A stretch of 49,398 nt of DNA from JBPEWY01 sp052032225 (GCA_052032225.1 JBPEWY010000088.1:1-49398); one strand, 5' to 3'. Shown: positions 1-7,871, numbered from the stretch's first letter. Numbers and translations: made by a program. Notes: generated from the letters alone by a model not told the origin.

Positions 1-809
1 TTAAGCGTTATTTTATTATTTAGAAAAAAAGAAAAAGCTGAGCTTGCAGGCAAGCTAATACCTTTATCTACAAGTTCTTTTGCTCTTTTTAAAATTCTTA
101 TTAAAAGTTGTTCTGCTACCAAGCCGGTTTTGTGTAAATACACTTGCCAGTACATTAAGCGCCTTGCAATTAAAAACTTTTCTACAGAGTAAATTCCTTT
201 TTCTTCAACTACAAGTTCATCATTAACCACATTGAGCATTGTTATAAGGCGCTCAGAATTTATATTCCCTTCTGATACACCTGTGTAAAAAGTATCGCGC
301 TTTAAATAATCTATCCGGTCCATATCTAATTGCCCCGAAACTAATTGATGCATAAATTTTCTGGGGTATTTTCCGGTAAAAACATCTATAGCTAACGAGA
401 GTTTTCCATTAAATTGCTTATTGAGCTCTCGCATGAAAAATAGTGATATTGTTTCGTGATGAACACCTTCTACTATACTGTTTTCCATGGCATGAGAAAA
501 TGGTCCGTGACCAATATCGTGAAGCAAAATAGCGCAATACAATGCATTTTCTTCATCTTCATTTATAGCCACACCTTTATAGCGTAACACTTGCACAGCT
601 TTCTTCATTAAGTGCATGCAACCTAAAGCGTGGTGAAATCTGGTATGATGCGCTCCGGGATATACCAAATAAGATAATCCCATTTGAGATATTCTTCGTA
701 AACGTTGAAAATACTTATGAGAAATTAGATCAAAAATATCTTCGTTAGGAATACTAATAAATCCGTAAATTGGGTCATTAAAAATTTTAAGTTTGTTAAC
801 CTTTTTCAA
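1..809 (-). CDS. HD-domain phosphohydrolase, 3' end outside window
   Basis: The visible 269 codons read as an HD-superfamily metal-dependent phosphohydrolase of the dNTPase-like family common in Bacteroidota. The N-terminus has the family opening KIFNDPIYGFISIP, followed by RLRRISQMG, TRFHHALG and the metal-binding LLHDIGHGPFSH, then MDRIDYLKRD. There is no in-frame stop before base 1, so the C-terminus is missing. The start is taken as TTG at 809 because an in-frame TAG lies only three codons upstream and no ATG fits; a TATATTTG box lies just upstream on the same strand. It is divergent from porX. The substrate (dNTP or another nucleotide) cannot be read from the sequence. Confidence 0.88.
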   Translation of the reverse strand, partial: MKKVNKLKIFNDPIYGFISIPNEDIFDLISHKYFQRLRRISQMGLSYLVYPGAHHTRFHHALGCMHLMKKAVQVLRYKGVAINEDEENALYCAILLHDIGHGPFSHAMENSIVEGVHHETISLFFMRELNKQFNGKLSLAIDVFTGKYPRKFMHQLVSGQLDMDRIDYLKRDTFYTGVSEGNINSERLITMLNVVNDELVVEEKGIYSVEKFLIARRLMYWQVYLHKTGLVAEQLLIRILKRAKELVDKGISLPASSAFSFFLNNKITL

Positions 810-830
810 ATCTGTCTAATTTTAACAGAG

Positions 831-838
831 CAAATATA
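831..838 (-). promoter_or_regulatory. Bacteroidota -7 box for the HD phosphohydrolase gene
   Basis: TATATTTG on the minus strand matches the Bacteroidota sigma-factor -7 consensus TAnnTTTG. It lies 21 bases upstream of the TTG start at 809 and predicts a leader of about 15 nt. No clear -33 element is visible. Confidence 0.5.
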
Positions 839-843
839 CTTAT

Positions 844-2391
844 ATGAATGATATTAAGATACTTTGGGTAGATGACGAAATAGATTTATTAAAGCCTCAT
901 ATATTATTTTTAGAGCAAAAAAATTATAAAGTTACAACCTGTAATAGCGGACAAGAAGCATTAACCGAGATAGAAAAAACAAATTTTGATATTGTTTTTC
1001 TAGATGAAAACATGCCGGGTTTAAGTGGTTTAGAAACCTTAAGCGAAATTAAAATAAAGCAACCGTCGCTACCTGTTGTAATGATTACAAAAAGCGAAGA
1101 AGAATATATAATGGATGAAGCAATTGGCTCTAAAATTGCCGATTATTTAATAAAACCTGTAAACCCAAATCAAATTTTCCTTTCGCTAAAAAAAAACTTA
1201 GACCATTCTCGTTTGGTTTCCGAGAAAACTACTTCTAACTACCAACAAGAATTTAGAAAAATTGCTATGGATTTAGCAATGGTAAACACCTACCAAGATT
1301 GGGTAGAGCTTTACAAAAAGCTAATGTATTGGGAGTTAGAGTTGGAAGAAATACAAGACACCGGATTAATAGAAATTTTAGAATCACAAAAAGTAGAAGC
1401 AAACATTCAGTTTGGTAAGTTTATAGAAAAAAACTACGAAAAGTGGTTTAAAGAAACCGAGGGACCGGTACTTTCTCATAACTTATTTAAAGAATACATA
1501 GTGCCGGAATTATCTTCAAAACAACCGGTTTTGTTGGTGGTTATAGATAATTTAAGGTACGACCAATGGTTGGCCTTTGAAAGCATTGTATCTAACTACT
1601 TTAAAAAAACCAAAGAAGAGGCCTACTTTAGTATTTTGCCAACGGCTACACAATATGCAAGAAATGCAATTTTCTCTGGGTTAACACCTGCAGATATGGA
1701 AAAACTGCATCCGGATCTTTGGAAAAATGACACCGATGAAGGCGGTAAGAATTTATTTGAAGATAAGTTTTTAAAGGAGCAAATAAGAAGATTGGGATTA
1801 GATATTAATTGGCAATACCATAAAATATCCAGTCTTAAGGCAGGCAAAAAATTAGCCGAAAATTTTAGGGCTCAAAAAGTTTATGATTTAGTTACTGTAG
1901 TGTACAATTTTGTAGATATGCTTTCTCATGCCAAAACAGAAATGGAAGTGGTTAAGGAGCTGGCTTCTAACGACAAAGCATATAGATCGCTCACACAAAG
2001 TTGGTTTAAAAACTCTCCTTTGTTAGAAATAATTCAACAAGCACAAGCGCTTGGGTTTAAGTTAATACTTACCACAGACCATGGTACAATTAACGTTAAA
2101 AACCCATCTAAAGTAATTGGAGATAGAGAAACAAGCTTAAATTTAAGATATAAAACAGGAAAGAGTTTATCTTTTGAAGATAAAGAAGTTATACACATAC
2201 AACAACCAAAAAGTATAGGGTTGCCTACAATTAATATGAGCAGCACTTATATTTTTGCAAAAAGCGACTATTTTTTTGCTTACCCAAACAATTACAACCA
2301 TTATGTAAGCTATTATAGAAACACCTACCAGCACGGAGGAGTTTCTTTAGAAGAAATGATTATACCGTTTGTGGTATTAGAACCTAAATAG
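844..2391 (+). CDS. porX: PorX: response regulator with PglZ-type phosphatase domain
   Basis: The 515-residue protein has a CheY-like receiver at about residues 1-120 (acidic pocket D10/D11, phospho-acceptor D54 in VFLDENMP, conserved K at KPVNP). A helical linker follows, then an alkaline-phosphatase-like PglZ domain from about 170 to the end. Metal and catalytic signatures there include VVIDNLRYDQW, a TATQYARN segment, LTTDHGT and YQHGG. This architecture is that of PorX, which in Porphyromonas and Flavobacterium controls the type IX secretion system together with PorY and SigP; the PglZ part is reported to be a phosphodiesterase. No T9SS structural gene lies in this window. tsaE follows after 6 bases, so the two are probably co-transcribed. 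Confidence 0.93.
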   Translation: MNDIKILWVDDEIDLLKPHILFLEQKNYKVTTCNSGQEALTEIEKTNFDIVFLDENMPGLSGLETLSEIKIKQPSLPVVMITKSEEEYIMDEAIGSKIADYLIKPVNPNQIFLSLKKNLDHSRLVSEKTTSNYQQEFRKIAMDLAMVNTYQDWVELYKKLMYWELELEEIQDTGLIEILESQKVEANIQFGKFIEKNYEKWFKETEGPVLSHNLFKEYIVPELSSKQPVLLVVIDNLRYDQWLAFESIVSNYFKKTKEEAYFSILPTATQYARNAIFSGLTPADMEKLHPDLWKNDTDEGGKNLFEDKFLKEQIRRLGLDINWQYHKISSLKAGKKLAENFRAQKVYDLVTVVYNFVDMLSHAKTEMEVVKELASNDKAYRSLTQSWFKNSPLLEIIQQAQALGFKLILTTDHGTINVKNPSKVIGDRETSLNLRYKTGKSLSFEDKEVIHIQQPKSIGLPTINMSSTYIFAKSDYFFAYPNNYNHYVSYYRNTYQHGGVSLEEMIIPFVVLEPK

Positions 2392-2397
2392 TATAGT

Positions 2398-2814
2398 ATG
2401 GAACTTACGTACACAGAGAAAGAGCTACCTAATATTGCTCAACAAATAATAGAATATGCGAAGCCTAAATCTAAAACTGTTCTTTTTAAGGGAGAAATGG
2501 GCGCCGGTAAAACAACCCTTATTAAACATTTAGTGAAGCAATTAGGCATAAAAGACGAAGTTTCAAGTCCGACATTTAGCCTGGTTAATGAGTATACAAA
2601 TGGTGTAGAAACCGTGTATCATTTTGATTTTTACAGAATAGATTCAGAAGAAGAAGCCTACGACATAGGCTTTGAAGAGTATTTAATCGAAAAAAATTGG
2701 TGTTTTATCGAGTGGCCGAAAAAAATACACAATCTTATTCCGGTTGATGCGTTACAAATATGCATTAAAACAATAGATGCAGACAGAAGAAGCCTGCAAA
2801 TTAGCAGTTTTTAG
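2398..2814 (+). CDS. tsaE: TsaE, ATPase of the tRNA t6A threonylcarbamoylation complex
   Basis: This is a 138-residue P-loop protein with Walker A GEMGAGKTT at residues 32-40, the family segment SSPTFSLVNEY, then HFDFYRIDSEEEAYDIGFEEY and a C-terminal IEWPKKI. Length and motif order match TsaE (YjeE). TsaE works with TsaD and TsaB to transfer threonylcarbamoyl to A37 of tRNAs reading ANN codons. The partners are not in the window. It starts 6 bases after porX, the usual pairing in Flavobacteriaceae as far as I recall. Confidence 0.95.
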   Translation: MELTYTEKELPNIAQQIIEYAKPKSKTVLFKGEMGAGKTTLIKHLVKQLGIKDEVSSPTFSLVNEYTNGVETVYHFDFYRIDSEEEAYDIGFEEYLIEKNWCFIEWPKKIHNLIPVDALQICIKTIDADRRSLQISSF

Positions 2815-2937
2815 TAGTGTTCTGAAAGAAAAATAATGCGTTGAAAAGGCCGGTAAACAGTAGTGTTTTCGATGAAATACTATATTATCCGACCAGTATA
2901 CAACAAAAAAACATTTTTCTTGTAAGTTTTTTTTTAG

Positions 2938-2945
2938 TAAGTTTG
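2938..2945 (+). promoter_or_regulatory. -7 box upstream of the small lipoprotein gene
   Basis: TAAGTTTG fits TAnnTTTG and predicts a transcript starting near 2952, about 40 bases before the ATG at 2992. The rest of the 2815-2991 gap is AT-rich with no other structure I could support. Confidence 0.45.
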
Positions 2946-2991
2946 GTATAGAGAACAACTTTATTACAAACTTTTAAAAGAGAACACTATT

Positions 2992-3150
2992 ATGAAAACA
3001 AGAAAATTTTTTTCAGCAGTAGCTGCTGTTGCACTATTGTCGGCTCTATTTGTTTCATGCAGCCCCAACAGCTTAGCAGATGAAGACACACTTTACGAAA
3101 ACCAACAAGGGATCGAGGTCAGTAAGATTAAAGTACCTGAGAACGGGTAG
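2992..3150 (+). CDS. small secreted or lipid-anchored protein, 52 residues
   Basis: The ORF begins MKTRKFFSAV, has a hydrophobic core (AAVALLSALF) and a lipobox-like VSC at residues 20-22, so the mature part is only about 30 residues, ending KIKVPENG. It looks like a type II signal peptide plus a short acidic/polar tail. A promoter-like box sits 47 bases upstream. Small lipoproteins of this shape occur near tsaE and ald in flavobacteria as far as I remember, but no function is known to me. Its last 71 bases overlap the following ORF if that ORF starts at its only ATG. Confidence 0.7.
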   Translation: MKTRKFFSAVAAVALLSALFVSCSPNSLADEDTLYENQQGIEVSKIKVPENG

Positions 3151-3640
3151 TTTAGTAGCTTTATTGATTTCAATTACACCTTATTTATTTTATTTATATG
3201 AAAGTTTCCCAGACTCTAGTACATGGGAAACTTTCTTTTTTACTTATGAAAGTAAAAAATTTGAAAGCTTATATACCCTTGCGTGGTTACTTTCAGGAAA
3301 ATTAATTCCTTTTATACTCCTTTTAATTTGGTTTTTAACCTGCAAACATTGGTGGTATCATGTGATTTTAATTCCAGCCGCTATGTTTCTTTTTCAATTA
3401 ATTAGTATTCTTAATGAAGACAATAGATTTATTGATGAATTCGAAATATATTGGTTGATACCAATAATGATGGTAGTGATACCTATTGTGTATTTAATTA
3501 GATTAAAACTTTTTGATAAATATGTTAATGGTATTGATTTAAAACAAATAGATAAAGAAATTAAAGAATACGAAACCAAAGCTTTTTTACGTAAATACTA
3601 CAACCCAGAAGATACCGATATTGATAAATTTTCTGCTTAA
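3080..3640 (+). CDS. conserved integral membrane protein of unknown function
   Basis: Up to 186 residues with four hydrophobic segments: about 24-40 (LVALLISITPYLFYLY), 64-84, 93-111 and 125-142. A charged cytoplasmic-looking tail follows (DLKQIDKEIKEYETKAF). The family-like part begins at KYLRTGSLVALL, around residue 19; the first residues from the ATG at 3080 lie inside the small lipoprotein gene in another frame and may not be translated. No alternative ATG, GTG or TTG exists near 3130, so the start is uncertain. I recognise it as a flavobacterial conserved protein but cannot name a function. Confidence 0.75.
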   Translation: MKTHFTKTNKGSRSVRLKYLRTGSLVALLISITPYLFYLYESFPDSSTWETFFFTYESKKFESLYTLAWLLSGKLIPFILLLIWFLTCKHWWYHVILIPAAMFLFQLISILNEDNRFIDEFEIYWLIPIMMVVIPIVYLIRLKLFDKYVNGIDLKQIDKEIKEYETKAFLRKYYNPEDTDIDKFSA

Positions 3641-3670
3641 AATTTTGGTTTCTTTCTGTATCTTTACTAA

Positions 3671-4870
3671 ATGAATCAGCCAAATTCACCGTTCAGCAAG
3701 CAACAACTTATACCGCAAGAAGAAACCTTAGAGGTTCTCAAACAAAAAGGAGAACTTTTTATTGGTATTCCTAAAGAAATTTTACATCAAGAAAAACGTG
3801 TTTGTTTAACACCTGATGCCGTTCATGCTTTAGTTGCACACGGGCATAGGGTTTTAATTGAATCTGGTGCCGGAAAAGGAGCTAATTTTTCTGATAAAGA
3901 ATATACCGAAGCTGGCGGAGAAGTTACTCACGACACCAAAAAAGTATTTTCGTGTCCTATAATTCTAAAAGTTGAACCCCCTACTTTAGAGGAGTTAGAA
4001 TATGTTAACCCTCAAACAACCATTATATCTGCGCTTCAAATTAAAACGCAAACCAAAAAATATTTTGAAGCCATGGCTAAAAAAAGATTAACAGCTTTGG
4101 CTTTTGAATTTATTAGAGATGACGATGGTACGTATCCGGCAGTACGATCATTAAGCGAAATTGCAGGCACTGCTTCTGTGCTAATTGCTGCAGAATTACT
4201 TACGCACTCAAAAACTGGTAATGGCCTCATGTTCGGAAATATTAGCGGGGTGCCTCCTATTGAGGTGGTTGTTATCGGTGCAGGAACAGTTGGTGAGTTT
4301 GCTGCCAGAGCAGCAATGGGACTAGGCGCCAACGTTAAAGTTTTTGATAACTCTATTACAAGGTTGCGTAGCATTCAAACAAACCTTGGCAGAACATTAT
4401 ATACTTCTACCCTACAACCCAAAAATGTATTAAAAGCGTTGCGTAGATGCGATGTAGCCATTGGGGCAGTAAGAGGTAAAAACAGAGCACCAATCGTTGT
4501 CTCTGAGTCTATGGTACAGAACATGAAAAAGGGTGCTGTAATTATAGATGTTAGTATAGACATGGGAGGGTGTTTTGAAACAAGCGAAGTAACATCTCAT
4601 AAAGATCCTACATTCACCAAACATGGAGTAATTCACTACTGTGTGCCCAATATTCCTTCTCGTTATTCAAGAACAGCATCTATTTCTATTAGCAATATTT
4701 GCACTCCTATTTTACTAAAAATTGGGGAAGATGGCGGAATAGAAAATTCGCTTCGTTTTGATCGTGGTTTACGTAATGGTTTGTATTTTTACCACGGAAT
4801 TTTAACAAATAAATCGGTTGCAGACTGGTTTGATCTTTCGTATAGCGATATTAATTTTCTTATTTTTTAA
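3671..4870 (+). CDS. ald: alanine dehydrogenase, Bacteroidota type
   Basis: The 399-residue protein belongs to the alanine dehydrogenase/PntA family: N-terminal IGIPKEI and KRVCLTPDAV, LKVEPP, then a Rossmann motif VVIGAGTVGEFAARAA, followed by IDVSIDMGGCFETSE. In the classical enzyme it would reversibly deaminate L-alanine to pyruvate with NAD+. By hand alignment to Bacillus Ald, the substrate Arg (KRVCL), Lys (LKVEPP) and catalytic Asp (SIDMGG) are kept. The catalytic His, expected in a YLHLA-like segment, appears as Gln in SALQIK. It also has an N-terminal extension and an unusual C-terminal NGLYFYHGILTN segment. The next gene starts at the base after its stop. Confidence 0.85.
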   Translation: MNQPNSPFSKQQLIPQEETLEVLKQKGELFIGIPKEILHQEKRVCLTPDAVHALVAHGHRVLIESGAGKGANFSDKEYTEAGGEVTHDTKKVFSCPIILKVEPPTLEELEYVNPQTTIISALQIKTQTKKYFEAMAKKRLTALAFEFIRDDDGTYPAVRSLSEIAGTASVLIAAELLTHSKTGNGLMFGNISGVPPIEVVVIGAGTVGEFAARAAMGLGANVKVFDNSITRLRSIQTNLGRTLYTSTLQPKNVLKALRRCDVAIGAVRGKNRAPIVVSESMVQNMKKGAVIIDVSIDMGGCFETSEVTSHKDPTFTKHGVIHYCVPNIPSRYSRTASISISNICTPILLKIGEDGGIENSLRFDRGLRNGLYFYHGILTNKSVADWFDLSYSDINFLIF

Positions 4871-5254
4871 ATGAACACAAATTTTTTACGACGTCTTGGT
4901 TTTTATCTGGGTGGTTTTGCTATGGGGCTAGTTATTTTGTCTTTTTTTCTTAGCGGAAAGAAAGCTTCTTGTAGCTATTTCCCAAATGCCCGCGTAATTA
5001 AAAATATCACTACTAAACCTTTAGATATCAGCCCCGACATTATAAACAAATTTGAAAACAAAAATATTACGATAGATAGCGTGTTAATATCTACTATATT
5101 AAAACAAGGAGAAGTAGATTTTTCTAAAAGCGATGTGAAAAGAGACTCTTGTAAAGTTTATGTGATTAATTCTGTTTTAGAAAATAAACCGGTACTTATC
5201 ACTGTAGAAAACTGTACAGAGAGGGCTATTGTTAAAACCCTCTCTATAGAATAA
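4871..5254 (+). CDS. DUF4258-like membrane-anchored protein
   Basis: A 127-residue protein with one N-terminal transmembrane segment (about residues 8-27, FYLGGFAMGLVILSFFLSG) and a small soluble domain with SCSYFPNARV near residue 36 and a DSCKVYVINS segment. This resembles DUF4258 proteins of flavobacteria. Its ATG immediately follows the ald stop with no spacer, so it is translationally linked to ald. It ends exactly one base before the stop of the convergent proline dehydrogenase gene. Function unknown. Confidence 0.72.
   Translation: MNTNFLRRLGFYLGGFAMGLVILSFFLSGKKASCSYFPNARVIKNITTKPLDISPDIINKFENKNITIDSVLISTILKQGEVDFSKSDVKRDSCKVYVINSVLENKPVLITVENCTERAIVKTLSIE
5218..5245. terminator. hairpin inside the end of the DUF4258-like gene
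   Basis: AGAGAGGG at 5218-5225 and CCCTCTCT at 5238-5245 form a perfect 8-bp stem with a 12-base loop, inside the last codons of the plus-strand gene. The convergent minus gene stops at 5255, leaving no intergenic space. There is no U-run directly after the stem on either strand, so termination activity is a guess. Confidence 0.4.
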
Positions 5255-6421
5255 TTATAAGTTTCTTCGTTTTTTTTCTGTTTTTAACAATGATAGTTCG
5301 CGGGTGGTTTGTCCGGCAACAGAGGTGTTCTCTTCTGCCCTTCTAATTAAATAAGGCATTACATCACGTACGGGACCAAACGGCACATATTTAGCTACAT
5401 TAAAACCATGTTTTGCAAGGTTAAAGCTTATATGATCACTCATTCCGTATAATTGACCAAACCAAACCCTGTGATCGTTTTTTGCTATTCCTTTTTGTTG
5501 AATATGCTCCATTATTAAATAAGAGCTATACTCATTATGTGTACCTGCAAAAAGCCAAATGTCTTCTAAGTTTTCAAAAATATAGTTTACGGCATCATTA
5601 AAATTGGTATCGGTAGCTTCTTTAGATTCGCAAATTGGTGTTGGATACCCATTTTCTTCGGCTCGCTCATTTTCTTTTTCCATATAAGCACCCCTAACCA
5701 GCTTTACCCCAATTTTAAACCCTTCTTTTTTGGCTTGCTGGTGTAATTTTTTTAAATACTCTAACCTATCCCACCTGTACATTTGTAACGTGTTATAAAC
5801 TATAGCACGCTCTTTATTGTACTTTTTCATCATTTCTGTAACTAATTCATCGGCAGCATCTTGCATCCAGCTTTCTTCAGCATCTATTAATAATCCAACA
5901 TTTAGATCGTGTGCTTTTTTGCAAGCCTTATCAAACCTTTCTATTACTCTTTGCCATTCTTCTTGCTCCTTTTGAGTTAGCTTCTCCCCTGCTCCAACTT
6001 TTACATACAAATTAAATCTACCAAAGCCTGTGGGCTTAAAAACTGCAAATGGTATGGCTTCTTTTTCTTTTACAAAGTCTAAGATTTCTAGAGTTTTCTG
6101 TAATGCAAAATCAAATTGTTCTTCGGTTTCTTTTCCTTCAACAGAGTAATCTAACACAGAACTCACACCTTTTTCAAACATTTTATCTATAACCGGCATG
6201 CAATCTTTTTCAGTAACGCCTCCACAAAAATGATCAAAAACAGTAATTTTTATAAGTTTTTCTACCGGAAGATGCGTTTTTATAGCAAAGTTTGTAACAG
6301 CTGTACCAATTTTCACTAAAGGTTCGCTAGCAATAAGTTTAAATAAAAAATAGGCTCTTTCCAGTTCGGCATCAGATTTTAAGGCAAATGCAGTCTCTGT
6401 ATTGTCAAAAATTTTTTCCAT
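5255..6421 (-). CDS. putA: proline dehydrogenase
   Basis: A single-domain FAD-linked proline dehydrogenase of about 388 residues that oxidises L-proline to pyrroline-5-carboxylate. Recognisable segments are FDHFCGGV, VFKPTGFGR, LLIDAEESWMQ, the flavin/substrate segment VKLVRGAYMEKE, AGTHNEYSS, YGMSDHIS and the C-terminal YVPFGPVRDVMPYLIRRAEEN. It lacks the P5C dehydrogenase half of bifunctional PutA. I chose the Met at 6421 (MEKIFDNTE), which matches the usual family start; an ATG at 6433 would add four residues. A TATATTTG box at 6446-6453 implies a very short leader. Confidence 0.93.
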   Translation of the reverse strand: MEKIFDNTETAFALKSDAELERAYFLFKLIASEPLVKIGTAVTNFAIKTHLPVEKLIKITVFDHFCGGVTEKDCMPVIDKMFEKGVSSVLDYSVEGKETEEQFDFALQKTLEILDFVKEKEAIPFAVFKPTGFGRFNLYVKVGAGEKLTQKEQEEWQRVIERFDKACKKAHDLNVGLLIDAEESWMQDAADELVTEMMKKYNKERAIVYNTLQMYRWDRLEYLKKLHQQAKKEGFKIGVKLVRGAYMEKENERAEENGYPTPICESKEATDTNFNDAVNYIFENLEDIWLFAGTHNEYSSYLIMEHIQQKGIAKNDHRVWFGQLYGMSDHISFNLAKHGFNVAKYVPFGPVRDVMPYLIRRAEENTSVAGQTTRELSLLKTEKKRRNL

Positions 6422-6445
6422 GTACCAATGCATTAATTACAACGG

Positions 6446-6453
6446 CAAATATA
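6446..6453 (-). promoter_or_regulatory. -7 box for proline dehydrogenase
   Basis: TATATTTG on the minus strand matches TAnnTTTG and sits 24 bases ahead of the chosen start codon. Confidence 0.5.
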
Positions 6454-6487
6454 CTTCTGGTTTTTAATTTTATTATTTAAATCTCAC

Positions 6488-6495
6488 TAATTTTG
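6488..6495 (+). promoter_or_regulatory. -7 box for aroB
   Basis: TAATTTTG matches TAnnTTTG; the aroB ATG is 16 bases further on, implying a leader of roughly 10 nt. The box is divergent from the proline dehydrogenase promoter 35 bases away. Confidence 0.45.
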
Positions 6496-6511
6496 TTGCT
6501 TTGTTAAGATT

Positions 6512-7585
6512 ATGAAATCAATACAGGCAGAAAATTACTCAGTTTCATTTGGAGATAAAGCGTATAACGAGCTTTTGCAATTAATTGAAGCCGAACAATA
6601 CTCTAAAATAATTATCCTGGTAGATGGTAATACGCACGAATTTTGCTTGCCAACATTTTTGGCAAAATCTAAATTACCACAATCGCTATTAGAAGTAATA
6701 GAAATTGAGCCGGGGGAACACCATAAAAACATAGATACTTGCACAGGTGTTTGGGGTGCTTTAACCGATTTAAATTTAGACAGAAATACACTGCTTATTA
6801 ATTTAGGAGGTGGTGTTGTTACAGATATGGGCGGTTTTATTGCAGCCACCTATAAAAGAGGAATAAAATTTATTAATGTACCTACTACACTACTTAGTAT
6901 GGTAGATGCATCGGTTGGAGGTAAAACAGGAATTGATTTAGGGGTTGTAAAAAACCAAATCGGATTATTTGTTAATCCGGAGTTGGTGATTATTGATGTT
7001 GATTTTCTTACCACGCTCCCTGCAAATCAAATGAGAAGCGGATTTGCCGAAATGATTAAACATGCCCTTATACAAGATAAATCTTATTGGCAACAACTTT
7101 TAGGTTTAAACAAGTTAACTACAAATAATTTAGAGGAATTAATATACACCTCGGTTGTTATAAAAAACAACATTGTTTTAAAAGACCCTAAAGAAGCCGG
7201 TTTACGTAAAGTTTTAAATTTTGGGCATACCTTAGGTCATGCTATAGAATCTGTTTTTTTATCACATACAAAACCATTATTACATGGTGAAGCTATTGCA
7301 ATAGGGATGATTTTAGAGGCATATTTATCGCATAAAAAGCTTGGTCTTAGCGAGCATCATTTAGAAACTTTAACTAATTACATTTTAACTTATTTTGAGA
7401 AAATAGAATTCTCTAACCAGCAAATAGACAAAGTGTTATCGTATTTAAAATTCGATAAGAAAAACACTAAAAACAATATAAACTTTGTACTTTTAAAAAA
7501 TATTGGCGAGCCGGTTATAGACCAAAATGTTCCCTCAGCTTTGCTAAAAGAAAGTTTTGAGTATTATTTAGCTAAAAATAGTTAG
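6512..7585 (+). CDS. aroB: 3-dehydroquinate synthase
   Basis: The 357-residue enzyme converts DAHP to 3-dehydroquinate, the second step of the shikimate pathway, using NAD+ and a divalent metal. The NAD-binding GGGVVTDMGGFIAATYKRG, the PTTLLSMVDASVGGKTGID block and the metal ligands in GFAEMIKHAL, NFGHTLGHAIES and LLHGEAI are all present. Length is normal. It stands alone between divergent proline dehydrogenase and the polyamine operon. Confidence 0.97.
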   Translation: MKSIQAENYSVSFGDKAYNELLQLIEAEQYSKIIILVDGNTHEFCLPTFLAKSKLPQSLLEVIEIEPGEHHKNIDTCTGVWGALTDLNLDRNTLLINLGGGVVTDMGGFIAATYKRGIKFINVPTTLLSMVDASVGGKTGIDLGVVKNQIGLFVNPELVIIDVDFLTTLPANQMRSGFAEMIKHALIQDKSYWQQLLGLNKLTTNNLEELIYTSVVIKNNIVLKDPKEAGLRKVLNFGHTLGHAIESVFLSHTKPLLHGEAIAIGMILEAYLSHKKLGLSEHHLETLTNYILTYFEKIEFSNQQIDKVLSYLKFDKKNTKNNINFVLLKNIGEPVIDQNVPSALLKESFEYYLAKNS

Positions 7586-7592
7586 GTAAGTG

Positions 7593-7623
7593 TTTGGTAA
7601 ATAAAATTTTTTATACACTTTTG
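7593..7623 (+). promoter_or_regulatory. promoter of the speA-speB-DHS operon
   Basis: A -33 TTTG at 7593-7596 and a -7 CACTTTTG at 7616-7623 (one mismatch to TAnnTTTG) are separated by 19 bases, the usual Bacteroidota spacing. Transcription would begin near 7630, leaving a leader of about 240 nt before speA. Confidence 0.6.
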
Positions 7624-7661
7624 CACCCGCATTGGCTGAACGAATGATATTTGTTTATAAT

Positions 7662-7740
7662 GCCGGGCATAAGAAAAAATGGAAGGTTGTTTCTTATGCA
7701 GTTCTAAGATTGAATAACCGGCTTTTAAAGCTAACTTCCA
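7662..7740 (+). ncRNA. candidate structured leader RNA with pseudoknot upstream of speA
   Basis: Three mutually compatible pairings are visible. GCATAAGAAA (7667-7676) pairs perfectly with TTTCTTATGC (7690-7699). GCCGG (7662-7666) pairs with CCGGC (7718-7722) around that hairpin. TGGAAG in the hairpin loop (7680-7685) pairs with CTTCCA (7735-7740) downstream, which would make a 6-bp pseudoknot. A separate hairpin with a T-run follows at 7763-7796. This is the geometry of a riboswitch or attenuator aptamer. A TTG-initiated 60-codon ORF covers the same stretch but looks like a chance ORF. I do not recognise the class; arginine, agmatine or a polyamine would be logical ligands, by inference only. 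Confidence 0.5.
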
Positions 7741-7762
7741 ACACTTATAACAACACTAATGT

Positions 7763-7796
7763 AGCATCATTTTTGTTGATGCTGTGCATTCTTTTT
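7763..7796 (+). terminator. possible attenuator hairpin in the speA leader
   Basis: AGCATCA (7763-7769) and TGATGCT (7777-7783) form a 7-bp stem with a T-rich loop, followed after seven bases by a run of five T at 7792-7796. It lies after the pseudoknot candidate and about 75 bases before the speA ATG. The delayed and short T-run makes intrinsic termination uncertain. Confidence 0.4.
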
Positions 7797-7871
7797 CAGC
7801 TTTTGCGTATTTAGTTTTTATTGCTTTTAAACACTTTTGTTAAACAAATTTATTAACACTAAAAAGCAATA

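Noticed and set aside
2815..2991. Repeated AGTAGTGTT words in the gap after tsaE
   Set aside because: Only two short imperfect copies, consistent with chance in AT-rich DNA.
7632..7814. 60-codon ORF between aroB and speA
   Set aside because: It starts with TTG right at the predicted transcription start, has no recognisable domain, and the same DNA forms long complementary stems. It is better explained as a leader RNA.
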